DNA from: Crateriforma conspicua
GTDB lineage: Bacteria > Planctomycetota > Planctomycetia > Pirellulales > Pirellulaceae
Assembly (NCBI RefSeq): GCF_007752935.1
Contig: NZ_CP036319.1
Coordinates: 5,126,501-5,190,500 of the forward strand
Reading direction: 5' to 3'
Length of the DNA stretch: 64,000 nucleotides
A program made the translations under genes and the position numbers. Position 1 is the first letter of the stretch; every line of letters starts with the position of its first letter. Under the pieces are notes generated by a model. That model was not told the origin of the DNA and searched no databases. It saw nothing but the letters and a program-made list of their open reading frames with translations. Shown piece by piece: positions 18,808 through 27,626 of this stretch.

Positions 18808-19734
18808 CTAGCCAAGACAATCTAACAACTGCGTCAATTCGGTCACTACGAGATCGGGGATTTTGTCACGACAACGCGGATCGTTGGCGCGATCACGCAA
18901 GCTACGACGATCACCCGCATACCAGGCCGTCTTCAATCCCGCGTTGCCGGCCGCCCAAACGTCATTCAGCATGTCATTGCCGACATAGACCGCTTGCTCC
19001 GGTGCGATTCCGGCTTTTTCCATCGCATGAACCAGCACATCGAACAGCCGCGGGCCCGGCTTGGATTGTCGAAAACGGTTTGAAAACACGCACAGATCAA
19101 GATCGAAGGGGCCATCGGCCAACGCTGCGCCGGCAAGTACTTGCACCAAGTCGATCGTGAATACCTGGGCATTGCTGACGATTCCTAAGCGAAAATCCCG
19201 GTTCCGAAGCGTCGTAATCACCTCCGCGGCCGCCGGCATCGCCCACGTCGGGTTCGCGATCGCCTCGTACCGTGCCGCAACTTCCGACACCACACGGGCA
19301 TCCCAATGCGAAACCCCGCAAAGGGAACGAATGTCGCTGCGGTCCAAAATCTTTGACCAAATGTCCAAGATTTCGACTTCGGGGTTTGGGCGATCGGCCC
19401 CACGGTGCGCATCGTTTTCACGGACGATCGTTTCAATCAAATCCTGCTTGGAAACCACCGAAACATCGACGCCACAAACCGCACGAAGGGCACGCCGCAC
19501 CGGATCCTGCGGTTCACCACCGCCCGTATCCGATGCGGGATCATCGACGGTGGGCGGATCGACGGCGGCACCGACTTCACCGCTGCCGCTGATCAACAGC
19601 GTTCCATAGACATCGAAAATGACGGCACGAATCGACCGCAGCGGCTTCAGCGACGGCCGGACCGACGTCGGCAATGGATCCATGGGGACCTGATGCTGGA
19701 CGACGGCTGACGGCGTTTCGTTACGATGATTCAT
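18808..19734 (-). CDS. HAD-superfamily hydrolase (probable sugar or metabolite phosphatase)
   Basis: A 308-residue haloacid dehalogenase-like hydrolase. Motif I is FDVYGTLL (nucleophile Asp, with Tyr after the second variable position, as in some HAD phosphatases), motif II is VSNA, motif III the Lys of SKPGPRLF, and motif IV GNDMLNDVWAA. A helical cap domain lies between motifs I and II. ATG 19734 overlaps the upstream glycosyltransferase stop by 4 bases (ATGA), which supports it over ATG 19683. In this context it could dephosphorylate the product of a glycosyltransferase, as GpgP or sucrose-phosphate phosphatase do, but the cap gives no specific substrate. Confidence 0.85.
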   Translation of the reverse strand: MNHRNETPSAVVQHQVPMDPLPTSVRPSLKPLRSIRAVIFDVYGTLLISGSGEVGAAVDPPTVDDPASDTGGGEPQDPVRRALRAVCGVDVSVVSKQDLIETIVRENDAHRGADRPNPEVEILDIWSKILDRSDIRSLCGVSHWDARVVSEVAARYEAIANPTWAMPAAAEVITTLRNRDFRLGIVSNAQVFTIDLVQVLAGAALADGPFDLDLCVFSNRFRQSKPGPRLFDVLVHAMEKAGIAPEQAVYVGNDMLNDVWAAGNAGLKTAWYAGDRRSLRDRANDPRCRDKIPDLVVTELTQLLDCLG

Positions 19735-21338
19735 CCGGCGATGGGATCTTCGGTTCGGCAGGGAAAGAAACGGTGGGACTGAACGATACGGCCAAACGCC
19801 TGGGATGCCGAAGCGGGATGCTCCAGCGACGGTGGGTCATCGATAGACAACAACATGCGATACGCGTGAAGCAAACGATCGGCCTGGGCGGACAATCCGA
19901 AGCGATTCCGGATGACTTCGCCGTTATGCCGGATCTGATCTTCACGAGGGCCGGAGTTTGATTCCTTCATGGCTTCCAGCAGTGGTGCCGAGCCTTCCTT
20001 GCACGCGGCTTCGAAACCGACGTCGTCGGAACATTGCCGAAGGATGGAAATTTGATGCTGTGGCGTCAACATTGCAAAGTCCAGCGTCTGGGTGTTTTCC
20101 CAGGGACTTAGGTGAACTTCCGCCGCCGCGATCGCTTCGACCAAAAAGGATGCGGGCAATCCGGCATACGCCTGATCAACCGCCACTTGATACTGCTGCA
20201 ACGCCTTGGCGTGCTCCGGTGCATCCAATGGAACGGGAATCGCGTCGTATCCACCGGAAAGATCCACACCGGCATCACGAAAGTCGTCCACCACGCCATC
20301 GATACGCCGTGCCAACACACGGCGTCCGGCCAACCACGGTTCCAGATAGACCATCCCGAATCCTTCGGCCACGCTGGTGGACAACACGAAACGACTGGCA
20401 CGCAGATTGTCGGTGAATGAAATCTGATCCGACAGTCCGGCGTCGAAAATCGCACGCGGCGCCACCTGACGCCCCAACGAACGCCAACGCCGATACGACT
20501 CCGCCTCAATCGGTGTTGCCGGACTCAGGGTGATCCCGGCGTAGTGATTCGCCGGCACCCATCGTGACAGTAACAACCACTCACCGACGTTCTTTCGCCG
20601 TATCCCTCGCACCGGATACAACGTCCATTCCGCATCACTGGGCAGACGCATCGCGGCGCGGACCTTTTGAATCGCGACTGGATCACTTTGAACAGATACG
20701 TCCTGATTGGAATCATCATCCAAACGCACACTGTTGGGCAACGTGTGAACGCGATCGTTGTCGATGCCGATCTGACGCAAGACACTGGCATCGCCCCCGG
20801 TCAAAGACGCATAGTGAATCCTTGGACCACAGGGATAGATTCGCTCCCCCCAATGCCTCGGGGATTCCAACTCCATGGACGTGATCAAGCGTCGAACATT
20901 GCCCGGTCGACAATCTTCGGCAAAATCATGTATCTGCAACAAGAACCGCCAACCTTCGCCGGCCAGTCTTGAAATCACATCGGCGGCGGCAACATTCTTG
21001 CCCAAGCTGTGGTTATGCCAGTGCAGAACGGTATTGCCGGGCGACATTCCGGCGTCTTGCAACATCTGCTTCAACGACGCGACCAATGCGTCGACCTTGG
21101 CCGACAAATCTGACGGCGAAACCACTTGGTCGTCATAGTCAAATCCGTCGACTCGATGGACCCGGCATGTCGCCTTGGCAAAGTCATCCAAGCCCGAGAT
21201 CCGATCTTCGGCCACCAAATGAATCGACGGGGCAGGGCTTAACGAACAAATCGCGCGAATGTGATTGCATACGACTTGGGTGACACCACCACGTTCAAAG
21301 TGACAGTGCAAGATGACCACATTCCAATCGTCGTTCAA
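19731..21338 (-). CDS. Large glycosyltransferase-like protein (GT-B fold)
   Basis: A 535-residue protein that looks like a glycosyltransferase of the GT-B fold. Residues 1-25 (VVILHCHFERGGVTQVV) form an N-terminal Rossmann strand with a glycine-rich acceptor loop; YPVRGIRRKNVGEWLLLSR matches the R-x4-K donor region, and STSVAEGFGMVYLEPWLAGR carries the E-x7-E-like motif. The start is TTG 21338, with AAGG 10 bases upstream and a 4-base overlap with the ThuA-like gene; no ATG lies before residue 90. The stop overlaps the HAD gene. The combination glycosyltransferase-phosphatase-glycosyltransferase-phosphorylase suggests synthesis and recycling of a small glycoside. Confidence 0.75.
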   Translation of the reverse strand: MNDDWNVVILHCHFERGGVTQVVCNHIRAICSLSPAPSIHLVAEDRISGLDDFAKATCRVHRVDGFDYDDQVVSPSDLSAKVDALVASLKQMLQDAGMSPGNTVLHWHNHSLGKNVAAADVISRLAGEGWRFLLQIHDFAEDCRPGNVRRLITSMELESPRHWGERIYPCGPRIHYASLTGGDASVLRQIGIDNDRVHTLPNSVRLDDDSNQDVSVQSDPVAIQKVRAAMRLPSDAEWTLYPVRGIRRKNVGEWLLLSRWVPANHYAGITLSPATPIEAESYRRWRSLGRQVAPRAIFDAGLSDQISFTDNLRASRFVLSTSVAEGFGMVYLEPWLAGRRVLARRIDGVVDDFRDAGVDLSGGYDAIPVPLDAPEHAKALQQYQVAVDQAYAGLPASFLVEAIAAAEVHLSPWENTQTLDFAMLTPQHQISILRQCSDDVGFEAACKEGSAPLLEAMKESNSGPREDQIRHNGEVIRNRFGLSAQADRLLHAYRMLLSIDDPPSLEHPASASQAFGRIVQSHRFFPCRTEDPIAG

Positions 21339-22312
21339 CGCGTCTTCGCCTTCTTTCTAGCCTGGGGTTCGATCGAATCCGGATCGAACTGTTTCAAGTT
21401 GGGGGCAGCCGTTTTGAAACCGTCCTTTGGCACATCGGCACCTGTCGACCAAGCAATCCCGTTGCAGATCAGCGTTCTTAGCGGATCGTTGGCCCAATTG
21501 CGATAATAGTGGGGCATGACGATCCCGAAACCGCGTCCACCGTCAGCCCGATTGATTCCCCAGGCGACCACCTGACGTTCCGGAGCCTCCGGCGGCAACA
21601 TCGAAGTCGCTAGTGGGATTGCCCCCGGCAACATGCGATTGGCATCGGGGCCAAAATAATTGTTGATGTACGGTTCATCATGCAACGTGAACGGTTCCCA
21701 TCCGGCCCCCACCGGATGATCCGCTGACGCATTTTCGATGGTCGCCGCGTCAAAGATTCGCGCGACCGATCGGTGATGATCACAGCGTGTTGCGAAATAG
21801 CCCCCCATCCACTGCAACAATGGATGCTGTCCTTCCGGCCCAACATCCTTGGCCTCCAAACCGGTCGCATAGTGCAGGCATACGATTCCACAGCCGCGAT
21901 CCATCATGCCCGCCAATTCATCCAGGATGGATTCGGTGTTGGCGAACTTTGTCGGCGGAAACATGTCGCCAATGAAGACGATGGAATCCGCCTTGGACTG
22001 CGTCTCGGCATCCGGCCAATGATCCACAACGATGGTACGAATGGGCGGTGCATTGAGCGGGTGCATCATACAGTGGGCGACCAATCGTCCGCCCGCAGCC
22101 ACTTCATGAGTTCCCGGCGGATGCGTGCTGGGTCCGACCACCACCAAGATTTGCTTTTCGCTTTCGTCGAGTTCCGCTGCGTCGGACTTCACGCTTGTGG
22201 TGTCGTCCGCCCATGACCGGAACGGCAAAACAGACAATGCTGCGATCAAGCTGCGCCGCAGCCCATTGGCCGATCGACGGAAACTCAAACGGTTGTTTTG
22301 TTGATGTGCCAT
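21335..22312 (-). CDS. Exported ThuA-like domain protein
   Basis: A 325-residue protein with a probable signal peptide (basic N-region SFRRSANGLRRS, hydrophobic LIAALSVLPF, cleavage after SWA) and a ThuA-like, glutamine-amidotransferase-fold domain: ILVVVGPSTHPPGTHE at the start, GCGIVCLHYATG, WMGGYFATRCDHH and a C-terminal RGFGIVMPHYYRNW. Such domains are numerous in planctomycetes and are linked to sugar or heme-adjacent metabolism, but their reaction is not settled. ATG 22312 is chosen because the signal peptide starts there; the frame stays open to 22567 through the neighbouring terminator region. It is the first gene of the minus-strand cluster. Confidence 0.8.
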   Translation of the reverse strand: MAHQQNNRLSFRRSANGLRRSLIAALSVLPFRSWADDTTSVKSDAAELDESEKQILVVVGPSTHPPGTHEVAAGGRLVAHCMMHPLNAPPIRTIVVDHWPDAETQSKADSIVFIGDMFPPTKFANTESILDELAGMMDRGCGIVCLHYATGLEAKDVGPEGQHPLLQWMGGYFATRCDHHRSVARIFDAATIENASADHPVGAGWEPFTLHDEPYINNYFGPDANRMLPGAIPLATSMLPPEAPERQVVAWGINRADGGRGFGIVMPHYYRNWANDPLRTLICNGIAWSTGADVPKDGFKTAAPNLKQFDPDSIEPQARKKAKTR

Positions 22313-22461
22313 AATGAAGCCGCTACCGAAGCCACCAGCAGCGGCTTCTGGATGAACCAGCGAAACGAATCGGCAATCATGATAGACGACCAGCCGATAG
22401 CTTTGTGAAAGCGACGGAATCGCCACGGTGGCTCGTCGTGCGAAGGCGAGATGAGGCAAAC

Positions 22462-22499
22462 AAAAAAAACCGCAGATGCACATCAGTGCATCCGCGGTT
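22462..22499 (-). terminator. Rho-independent terminator of the repeat-protein gene
   Basis: A 13-base stem (22468-22480 with 22487-22499, one mismatch) closes a six-base loop, and eight A on the + strand (22462-22469) give a U-run in minus-strand RNA. It lies 37 bases after the stop of the 16-residue-repeat protein. Confidence 0.82.
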
Positions 22500-22536
22500 G
22501 CTCGCTGGCTTTCTTTAGGAGGGTGTGCGTCCTCGA

Positions 22537-24153
22537 TCAGGCTTCCCGATCGACCATCGGGCTCCAAGTCACGCGGAAACCAGTCGTGGTGGCTTCGGTG
22601 GCCGGATTCAATTGCACGTCGTCGCCGTTCAATTGCGGTTGTGGCAACTCTTGCAGGTCATCGGCGTCGGCGTTGTCATCATCGGAATAGTCTCGACGCA
22701 CGCCCTCCAACTCGGTTTGTGCGTCTTCGGTCATTTCCGCGTCCTCGTCATCCTCTTTGACGGGCGATCGGCTTTCGACGACCTCCGACGGCTGGACAAT
22801 CGTGGATCCGGTAACGATCGGAGATTCATAGATCGTTGATCCGGAAACCGGAACACTGAACGAACTGTAGCCTTGGCTGATCGCTGGACTAAACGGATCG
22901 ATGTAGCTGAGCGGAGTTCGCTGCACGACCGTTTGTGGCATGTCCACCATCACGGTGTAGGGGACGTATTCTTGGCGTGTCACGGGACGCATGACTTTGC
23001 GTTCAACGGCCTCTTGTTCGTAATAGGGCACGTTCACGACTTCCTTCTTCGTCTCATAAACCATGCGTGTCGTCTGGACCGGCACCTTGCGAACCTTCTC
23101 CTCACGCACCCAACGTTGGCTGGTGACCGGTACCCGTCGAGTCAGCGTTTCGGTCACCGGACGCCGAACCGTCACGGGCACTTTGCGGGTCAACTGAACG
23201 GGCACCATGCGAGTTGTTTGCACGGGCACGTTTTCCGTGACGACTTCGCTTTCCATGCGTTGAACTTGAACCGGAATCTGTTGCCGAACGACCTCGGTTT
23301 GCATTCGTTGGACTTGAACAGGCGTTTGGACCTGTTGGACTTCCGGCACGTATGTCGTCCGGGCGACTTGTTGATTCACGTAGTTTGGACGATAAGCCAT
23401 CTGTGTTTGCACGGTCGGTGGCGTCACCTGAGGCACCAATACGGGTGCACCGCGATTCAGGGAGAAGATTCCCAGCGGACCGGGGACGGCATAGGCGTTG
23501 CGTTGCCAACCGACACCGTATTGCAGTTGTCCCGGAGTCACGACTTGTTGGGCGACGTATCCACCGGCATCGACCACTTGGTTTTGAACCGTGGTGACCG
23601 GCCGCATCGACGTGTACTGTTGCGTCTGCATGATCGTTTCGGTGACCGGACGCTGAACGGTGTATTGCTGTTCTCGCATCTGCGTTTCGGTGACCGGGCG
23701 CTGGACCGTGTACTGTTTTTGATAGTACTGCGTCTCGGTGACCGGCTGATACTGAGTCACCGATTCTTCGCGTTCGGAAGTTTCGTCGACGTATCGGGTG
23801 CGAGTCACTTCTTCGTCCCGATAAGACGTTTCGGTGACGGGTTTGAGCACCGAATAGGTTTCTTCGACATACCGGGTTTCGGTGACCGGCTTGGCGACAC
23901 GGTATTCCCGTTCCTCTTGGCGATATTTTAACACCGGTCGATAGGACAACTGAGTCTCTTCGACATAGTCGGTCTTGGTCGAAAGACGGTACCGCGTTTG
24001 GGGTACCTTCTGGACCACGGTTTCGCACTGCAGTCGATAGGCGGGTTCGAAACAACAGGCGTCTTGTGCCAGCGCAAAACCACCGACTTGGGACAGCGAA
24101 ACGGTCCCGCACAAAACACTAGCGGCCAGACGGCGAATGGATCGGTCAAACAT
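22537..24153 (-). CDS. Exported protein made of 16-residue VTET/PVQ-type tandem repeats
   Basis: A 538-residue protein with a signal peptide (MFDRSIRRLAASVLCG, hydrophobic to about residue 30, then a Cys-Cys pair in DACCFEP). Two repeat blocks with exactly the same 16-residue spacing follow: seven units at residues 73-184 (typical PVTETQMREQQYTVQR) and eight at 278-405 (typical PVQVQRMESEVVTENV). Between them is a Gly/Pro/Gln-rich segment. The C-terminus is acidic (residues about 455-505). Alternating hydrophobic and polar residues suggest beta-strands. Planctomycetes have exported proteins with YTV motifs in the cell wall; whether this belongs to that group I cannot tell. It has its own terminator and a 674-base upstream gap, so it is monocistronic. 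Confidence 0.85.
   Translation of the reverse strand: MFDRSIRRLAASVLCGTVSLSQVGGFALAQDACCFEPAYRLQCETVVQKVPQTRYRLSTKTDYVEETQLSYRPVLKYRQEEREYRVAKPVTETRYVEETYSVLKPVTETSYRDEEVTRTRYVDETSEREESVTQYQPVTETQYYQKQYTVQRPVTETQMREQQYTVQRPVTETIMQTQQYTSMRPVTTVQNQVVDAGGYVAQQVVTPGQLQYGVGWQRNAYAVPGPLGIFSLNRGAPVLVPQVTPPTVQTQMAYRPNYVNQQVARTTYVPEVQQVQTPVQVQRMQTEVVRQQIPVQVQRMESEVVTENVPVQTTRMVPVQLTRKVPVTVRRPVTETLTRRVPVTSQRWVREEKVRKVPVQTTRMVYETKKEVVNVPYYEQEAVERKVMRPVTRQEYVPYTVMVDMPQTVVQRTPLSYIDPFSPAISQGYSSFSVPVSGSTIYESPIVTGSTIVQPSEVVESRSPVKEDDEDAEMTEDAQTELEGVRRDYSDDDNADADDLQELPQPQLNGDDVQLNPATEATTTGFRVTWSPMVDREA
22939..23322 (-). repeat. Eight 48-base coding repeats (block 2)
   Basis: Codes for eight successive 16-residue units (residues 278-405) of the same protein. 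Consensus starts PVQ or PVT and carries a basic centre, for example PVTSQRWVREEKVRKV. The last two units are degenerate but in register. Confidence 0.8.
23602..23937 (-). repeat. Seven 48-base coding repeats (block 1)
   Basis: Codes for seven successive 16-residue units of the exported repeat protein (residues 73-184). Six of the seven begin with PV, five of them PVTET. The unit starting YVDETSER has lost the PV start but keeps the length, so the spacing is under stronger constraint than the sequence. Confidence 0.85.
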
Positions 24154-24827
24154 GGTGGTGTTGGGTCGGTCGATCGATGTTGTGAAACTGGCGTTCCGAA
24201 GGGGCGAATCAGCCGGTGATGCCCTTTCGACACGGAAACGGCCGCCGACGGCGGCGATGGACGTGACCCACCGGCAAGGGCAGTCACGCTGTCGAAATCA
24301 TTCGCACGACGCGGGGTGGGGAAAAGACCCGCCACACGCCGGTATCCCGACAAATCAAGACTACGCAAGCCTTTAGCAATTTGGTGAAAAATCTGTGGAA
24401 AAACGACGCTTTCTGTTTCCCCGAGCCCCGGAATCTTCGCCAAACCGCCCGGTCTGTTTAGTCCACGCCACAGTCGTTGGCTTTTCACCACACCGCCCGG
24501 ACGCTCGAACCGTTCAAGTCGGCCGCCTGTTTCCCGGCACAAGCGTTACAACCCGGCAAGTCGGTTTCACCCGCAAACTTTCACCACAAAGACAGTCACC
24601 GGCCAGGCTCCACGAACACAGCATCACGCCGCCGTGCGCCGGAGACGACATTTGGACGCGTAGTGAAATGCCCCGACGCTTTCGGACTATCATCCAAGGC
24701 GTCCTGCGACATCGATAAACCAAGCCGTCCGGTGCGAACCCTCGGGCCAGCGGTGCCCACGGTTTTGGTCAAATCGTCTTTGAAAAAGCCAAACGAAATA
24801 GCCAAGTGAAAAGGTAAACAAGCAACC
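24154..24827. other. 674-base intergenic region
   Basis: No gene is supported on either strand; the frame 23928-24542 on - overlaps a real gene in the wrong frame and is rich in Arg/Pro/Cys. It separates divergent genes, so promoters for the repeat protein and for wecB should both lie here. A small perfect hairpin (GCCGCC/GGCGGC, 24241-24255) is visible about 90 bases before the repeat-protein start. I saw no RNase P, tmRNA or SRP RNA core. Confidence 0.4.
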
Positions 24828-25958
24828 GTGATACGCCCCTTCATCGTGCTGGGAACTCGTCCCGAGGCCGTTAAACTGGCCCCGCTGATCCGTCATTGCT
24901 TGGAACGCAGCGACGACTTTGATCCGATCGTTTGCAGCACCGGTCAACACCGCGAAATGCTGGAACAGGTTCTTGGGTATTTTGAAATCCAGCCGGACGT
25001 TGATTTGCGTCTGATGAAGCACGGCCAAACATTGGCTGAGTTAACCGCTTCGTGCATGCAGGCGGTCACCGACGCGTTGATCAAAGCCAAACCGGACTGC
25101 GTCGTGGTGCAAGGCGACACCACCACCGTGATGACCGCGTCGGTTGCCGCCTTTTATCAGAAGATCCCGGTGGTGCATGTCGAAGCAGGTCTTCGCACCG
25201 GAGATCTTTGGGCGCCTTGGCCGGAAGAATTCAATCGTCGCGTCGCCGCCATTGTCACTCGGCTGCACTGTGCCCCCACCGAAGGCGCCGCCAATGCATT
25301 ACGACGCGAAGGCATCGACGAATCAAAGATTCGCGTGACGGGCAACACCGTGATCGACGCGTTACTGTGGGCGGTTGGTCGCGAGCGAGCCAATTCGGAA
25401 ACTTGGTCGCAAAAGTATCCTTTCGCGATGGCCGATGACGTGGTCCTGATTACCGGCCACCGTCGCGAGAACTTTGGACAGGGATTGGCGGACATGTGCG
25501 ACGCCATTGCCGAACTGTCCGATCGCCATCCCCAGGCCCAGTTCATCTATCCGGTGCACCTGAACCCCAACGTCAAAGGCCCGGTTTATCAGCGGCTGGA
25601 TGGGCATGACAACATCCACTTGGTGCCACCGGCGGACTATCGCGAATTTGTGTGGCTGATGGACCGTGCCCGCGTGGTGCTGACAGATTCGGGCGGGGTT
25701 CAAGAAGAAGCGCCGTCGCTGGGCTGTGACGTTTTCGTCACTCGTGAAAAAACCGAGCGACCTGAAGCGGTCGACGCCGGATTGGCACACTTGGTCGGTA
25801 CCGACCGACAAAAGATCGTCGACAGTGTCTCGCGATCGCTGCAGTCCGTTCCGGCCTCCGGCGGATCCACCGATGAAACCAAAATTCGAAACAATCCCTA
25901 CGGCGACGGCACAGCGTCGGTCCAGATCGCCGACTGGATGGCGGAAGTGTTCTCCTGA
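24828..25958 (+). CDS. wecB: UDP-N-acetylglucosamine 2-epimerase (non-hydrolysing)
   Basis: A 376-residue GT-B-fold epimerase that converts UDP-GlcNAc to UDP-ManNAc for surface polysaccharides. Motifs are complete: GTRPEAVKLAPLI, STGQHREML, VVQGDTTTVM, VEAGLRTGD, ITGHRRENFGQG, YPVHLNPNV and LTDSGGVQEEAPSLG, followed by TERPEAV. The start is GTG 24828, since the family begins two residues before the first strand (VLGTRPE) and no ATG is available. A seven-base stem-loop without T-run follows the stop (25960-25978). No other polysaccharide gene is adjacent, so its pathway is not shown by the context. Confidence 0.95.
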   Translation: MIRPFIVLGTRPEAVKLAPLIRHCLERSDDFDPIVCSTGQHREMLEQVLGYFEIQPDVDLRLMKHGQTLAELTASCMQAVTDALIKAKPDCVVVQGDTTTVMTASVAAFYQKIPVVHVEAGLRTGDLWAPWPEEFNRRVAAIVTRLHCAPTEGAANALRREGIDESKIRVTGNTVIDALLWAVGRERANSETWSQKYPFAMADDVVLITGHRRENFGQGLADMCDAIAELSDRHPQAQFIYPVHLNPNVKGPVYQRLDGHDNIHLVPPADYREFVWLMDRARVVLTDSGGVQEEAPSLGCDVFVTREKTERPEAVDAGLAHLVGTDRQKIVDSVSRSLQSVPASGGSTDETKIRNNPYGDGTASVQIADWMAEVFS

Positions 25959-26203
25959 ACGCCCGTTCGCGACGGGCGCTCGGCAAACGCATTATTCCAG
26001 TCGCAGGTCAAGCGGCAGACCAGCACGTCAGGCTTCGGACCCGGTGGCGACAAATCGGCAGGGATGTTTGCCAGATTTCGCAGGATCGGCTATCTTTCCC
26101 CGCCATGGAATTAGGTAGTCAGCCGGGCTGATGGCATGGGTCAATTGAATTTGGCCCGCCCGTCCCGGCCACGATCATCGATCACATCAAAAGGGAGTTT
26201 GCG

Positions 26204-26476
26204 ATGACCCGCATTCCACTGAGCCAAGCGGACGAACAGGCCCGACTGCGTCGTGAGCGGATGGATCTGAGTATCGCGGAGATGAAGTTGACGGTTCGGA
26301 CGACCAACTGTCTGGAAGAAACCGGCATTTTGACCGTCCGCGACCTGCTCAACGCGACGCCCAAGCGTCTGCTTAGCATCAGCAATTTCGGCGAAAAAAC
26401 GCTGGAAGAAGTTTACGGTGCTTTGGAAGACCTGGGCTTTTACCGATCCGGCCATCGCCCGGATCAGCCCCGCTGA
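26204..26476 (+). CDS. Free-standing RNA polymerase alpha-CTD-like protein
   Basis: A 90-residue protein whose residues 27-80 match the C-terminal domain of RNA polymerase alpha. LTVRTTNCLEETGILTVRD corresponds to the helix that contacts DNA: Arg32, Asn35, Cys36 and Leu37 are in the positions of E. coli alpha Arg265, Asn268, Cys269 and Leu270, and SNFGEKTLEE matches the second helix-hairpin (Gly296-Lys-Ser region). The polymerase-assembly NTD is missing. Start ATG 26204 has AGGGAG at 26192-26197. It is followed closely by the uncharacterised genes from 26523, likely in one operon. It may bind UP-element-like DNA or activators, but that is inference. Confidence 0.85.
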   Translation: MTRIPLSQADEQARLRRERMDLSIAEMKLTVRTTNCLEETGILTVRDLLNATPKRLLSISNFGEKTLEEVYGALEDLGFYRSGHRPDQPR

Positions 26477-26522
26477 TTCCATACACCTATCGATCAAGAA
26501 TCAGCCCCGCTGAGCCACGAGC

Positions 26523-27626
26523 ATGCCGCGTTCGTCCCGTTCGCGTGATTTCGGTCCCGCCCTTCTGCGTCCTTGGATCAAGAAGCGTGGCAGCCGCGTG
26601 CTGGGACAGACATTCCGTGGCATCGTCGGCGAAGCCCTGTTCTACGCCGGCCTGTTTTTACTGGGCGTGTTCGGGCTGTCGCTGATCATCGCCAGTCGGG
26701 TTGCCGTGATCCGCCAGGCGCCGATTCCGTTGCCCGAGGTTTCGCCGGAGATCACCTCCAGCGGCCTGGGCACTTGGATTCTGGGCATTCTATCGGCCGT
26801 GGCCATCCTGACCGGCATCGCGGGACTTCTGTATCGAATCTCGCAGATCGGTGCCAGCAACGAGCGTCGCTCGGCCATCCGGGCCCGCGCCAAGCAGATC
26901 GAATTGATCGGTCCAACGGCCGATCAGACGGTCAAATTGCCGGGGGTTCCACAAGGCAAACGGTTGACCGAAAGTCCGGGAGAACGTCAAACGTATCGCC
27001 TGGGCGCATCGACCCAGGAAACCGGCATCGTCGGCACCGCCGCGCTGACCATGCTGTGGAACGCCGCTTGGTTCACGCTCTTGTCGGTGGTGCTAAGCGG
27101 ATTTTGGTTTTCGCGTCCGCGTTGGGTCCTGGCGGGATTATTGATCCCGACCGGTTTTCTGGGCGTCCGAATGTTTCGGCACTTCGTCGCCCAATTGCGA
27201 CGCCAGGCCGGTGTGGGGCCCACGATTGTCGAAATCAGCGATCACCCGCTGGTCCCCGGCAATCAATATCGCGTCCATGTGTCGCAAATGGGCCGCCTAC
27301 GCCTTAAAAACCTCAGGGTTTACCTGACCTGTCAGGAAGAAGCGTTCTTTCATCAGGGCACGGACGTTCGTGTCGAACGTTACGACGCATTTCACCAAGA
27401 TCTGGCGAAAGAACACAACGTCCGAGTTGACCCGCACACACCCTGGCAGCAACAATTCAACTTGGACTTGCCCCCCGACGTCATGCATTCGTTCGTGGGC
27501 AATCACAACGCCATACGTTGGCGATTAGTCGTTTCCGGAGAATCACGTCCTTGGCCATCGTTCTGCCGCAGTTTCCCCGTCGTCGTTCATCCACCGGGCT
27601 TGTCCATGAGACGCAACCCGCGCTGA
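26523..27626 (+). CDS. Uncharacterised membrane protein
   Basis: A 367-residue protein, not recognised. It has a basic N-terminus (about 35 residues), a hydrophobic helix at roughly 36-58 (EALFYAGLFLLGVFGLSLII), another at 80-103 (TWILGILSAVAILTGIAGLL) and two more around 172-215, then a soluble C-terminal domain of about 150 residues that reads as beta-sandwich (VEISDHPLVPGNQYRVHVSQ and LKNLRVYLTCQEEA resemble arrestin-like or DUF3592-type modules). It starts 46 bases after the alpha-CTD-like gene and overlaps the next gene in another frame, so the genes are probably cotranscribed. Confidence 0.75.
   Translation: MPRSSRSRDFGPALLRPWIKKRGSRVLGQTFRGIVGEALFYAGLFLLGVFGLSLIIASRVAVIRQAPIPLPEVSPEITSSGLGTWILGILSAVAILTGIAGLLYRISQIGASNERRSAIRARAKQIELIGPTADQTVKLPGVPQGKRLTESPGERQTYRLGASTQETGIVGTAALTMLWNAAWFTLLSVVLSGFWFSRPRWVLAGLLIPTGFLGVRMFRHFVAQLRRQAGVGPTIVEISDHPLVPGNQYRVHVSQMGRLRLKNLRVYLTCQEEAFFHQGTDVRVERYDAFHQDLAKEHNVRVDPHTPWQQQFNLDLPPDVMHSFVGNHNAIRWRLVVSGESRPWPSFCRSFPVVVHPPGLSMRRNPR

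Noticed and set aside
23102-24112. A 336-codon frame on - in a second frame of the repeat protein
   Set aside because: Created by the tandem 48-base repeats, which keep any frame open; the 22537-24153 frame has the signal peptide and terminator spacing.
22537-24153. The 16-residue repeats as a CRISPR-like or mobile repeat
   Set aside because: The units are adjacent without spacers, diverged in sequence, and in frame within one gene with signal peptide.
25960-25978. Seven-base stem-loop after wecB as a terminator
   Set aside because: It is short and has no U-run, so it was mentioned only in the gene entry.
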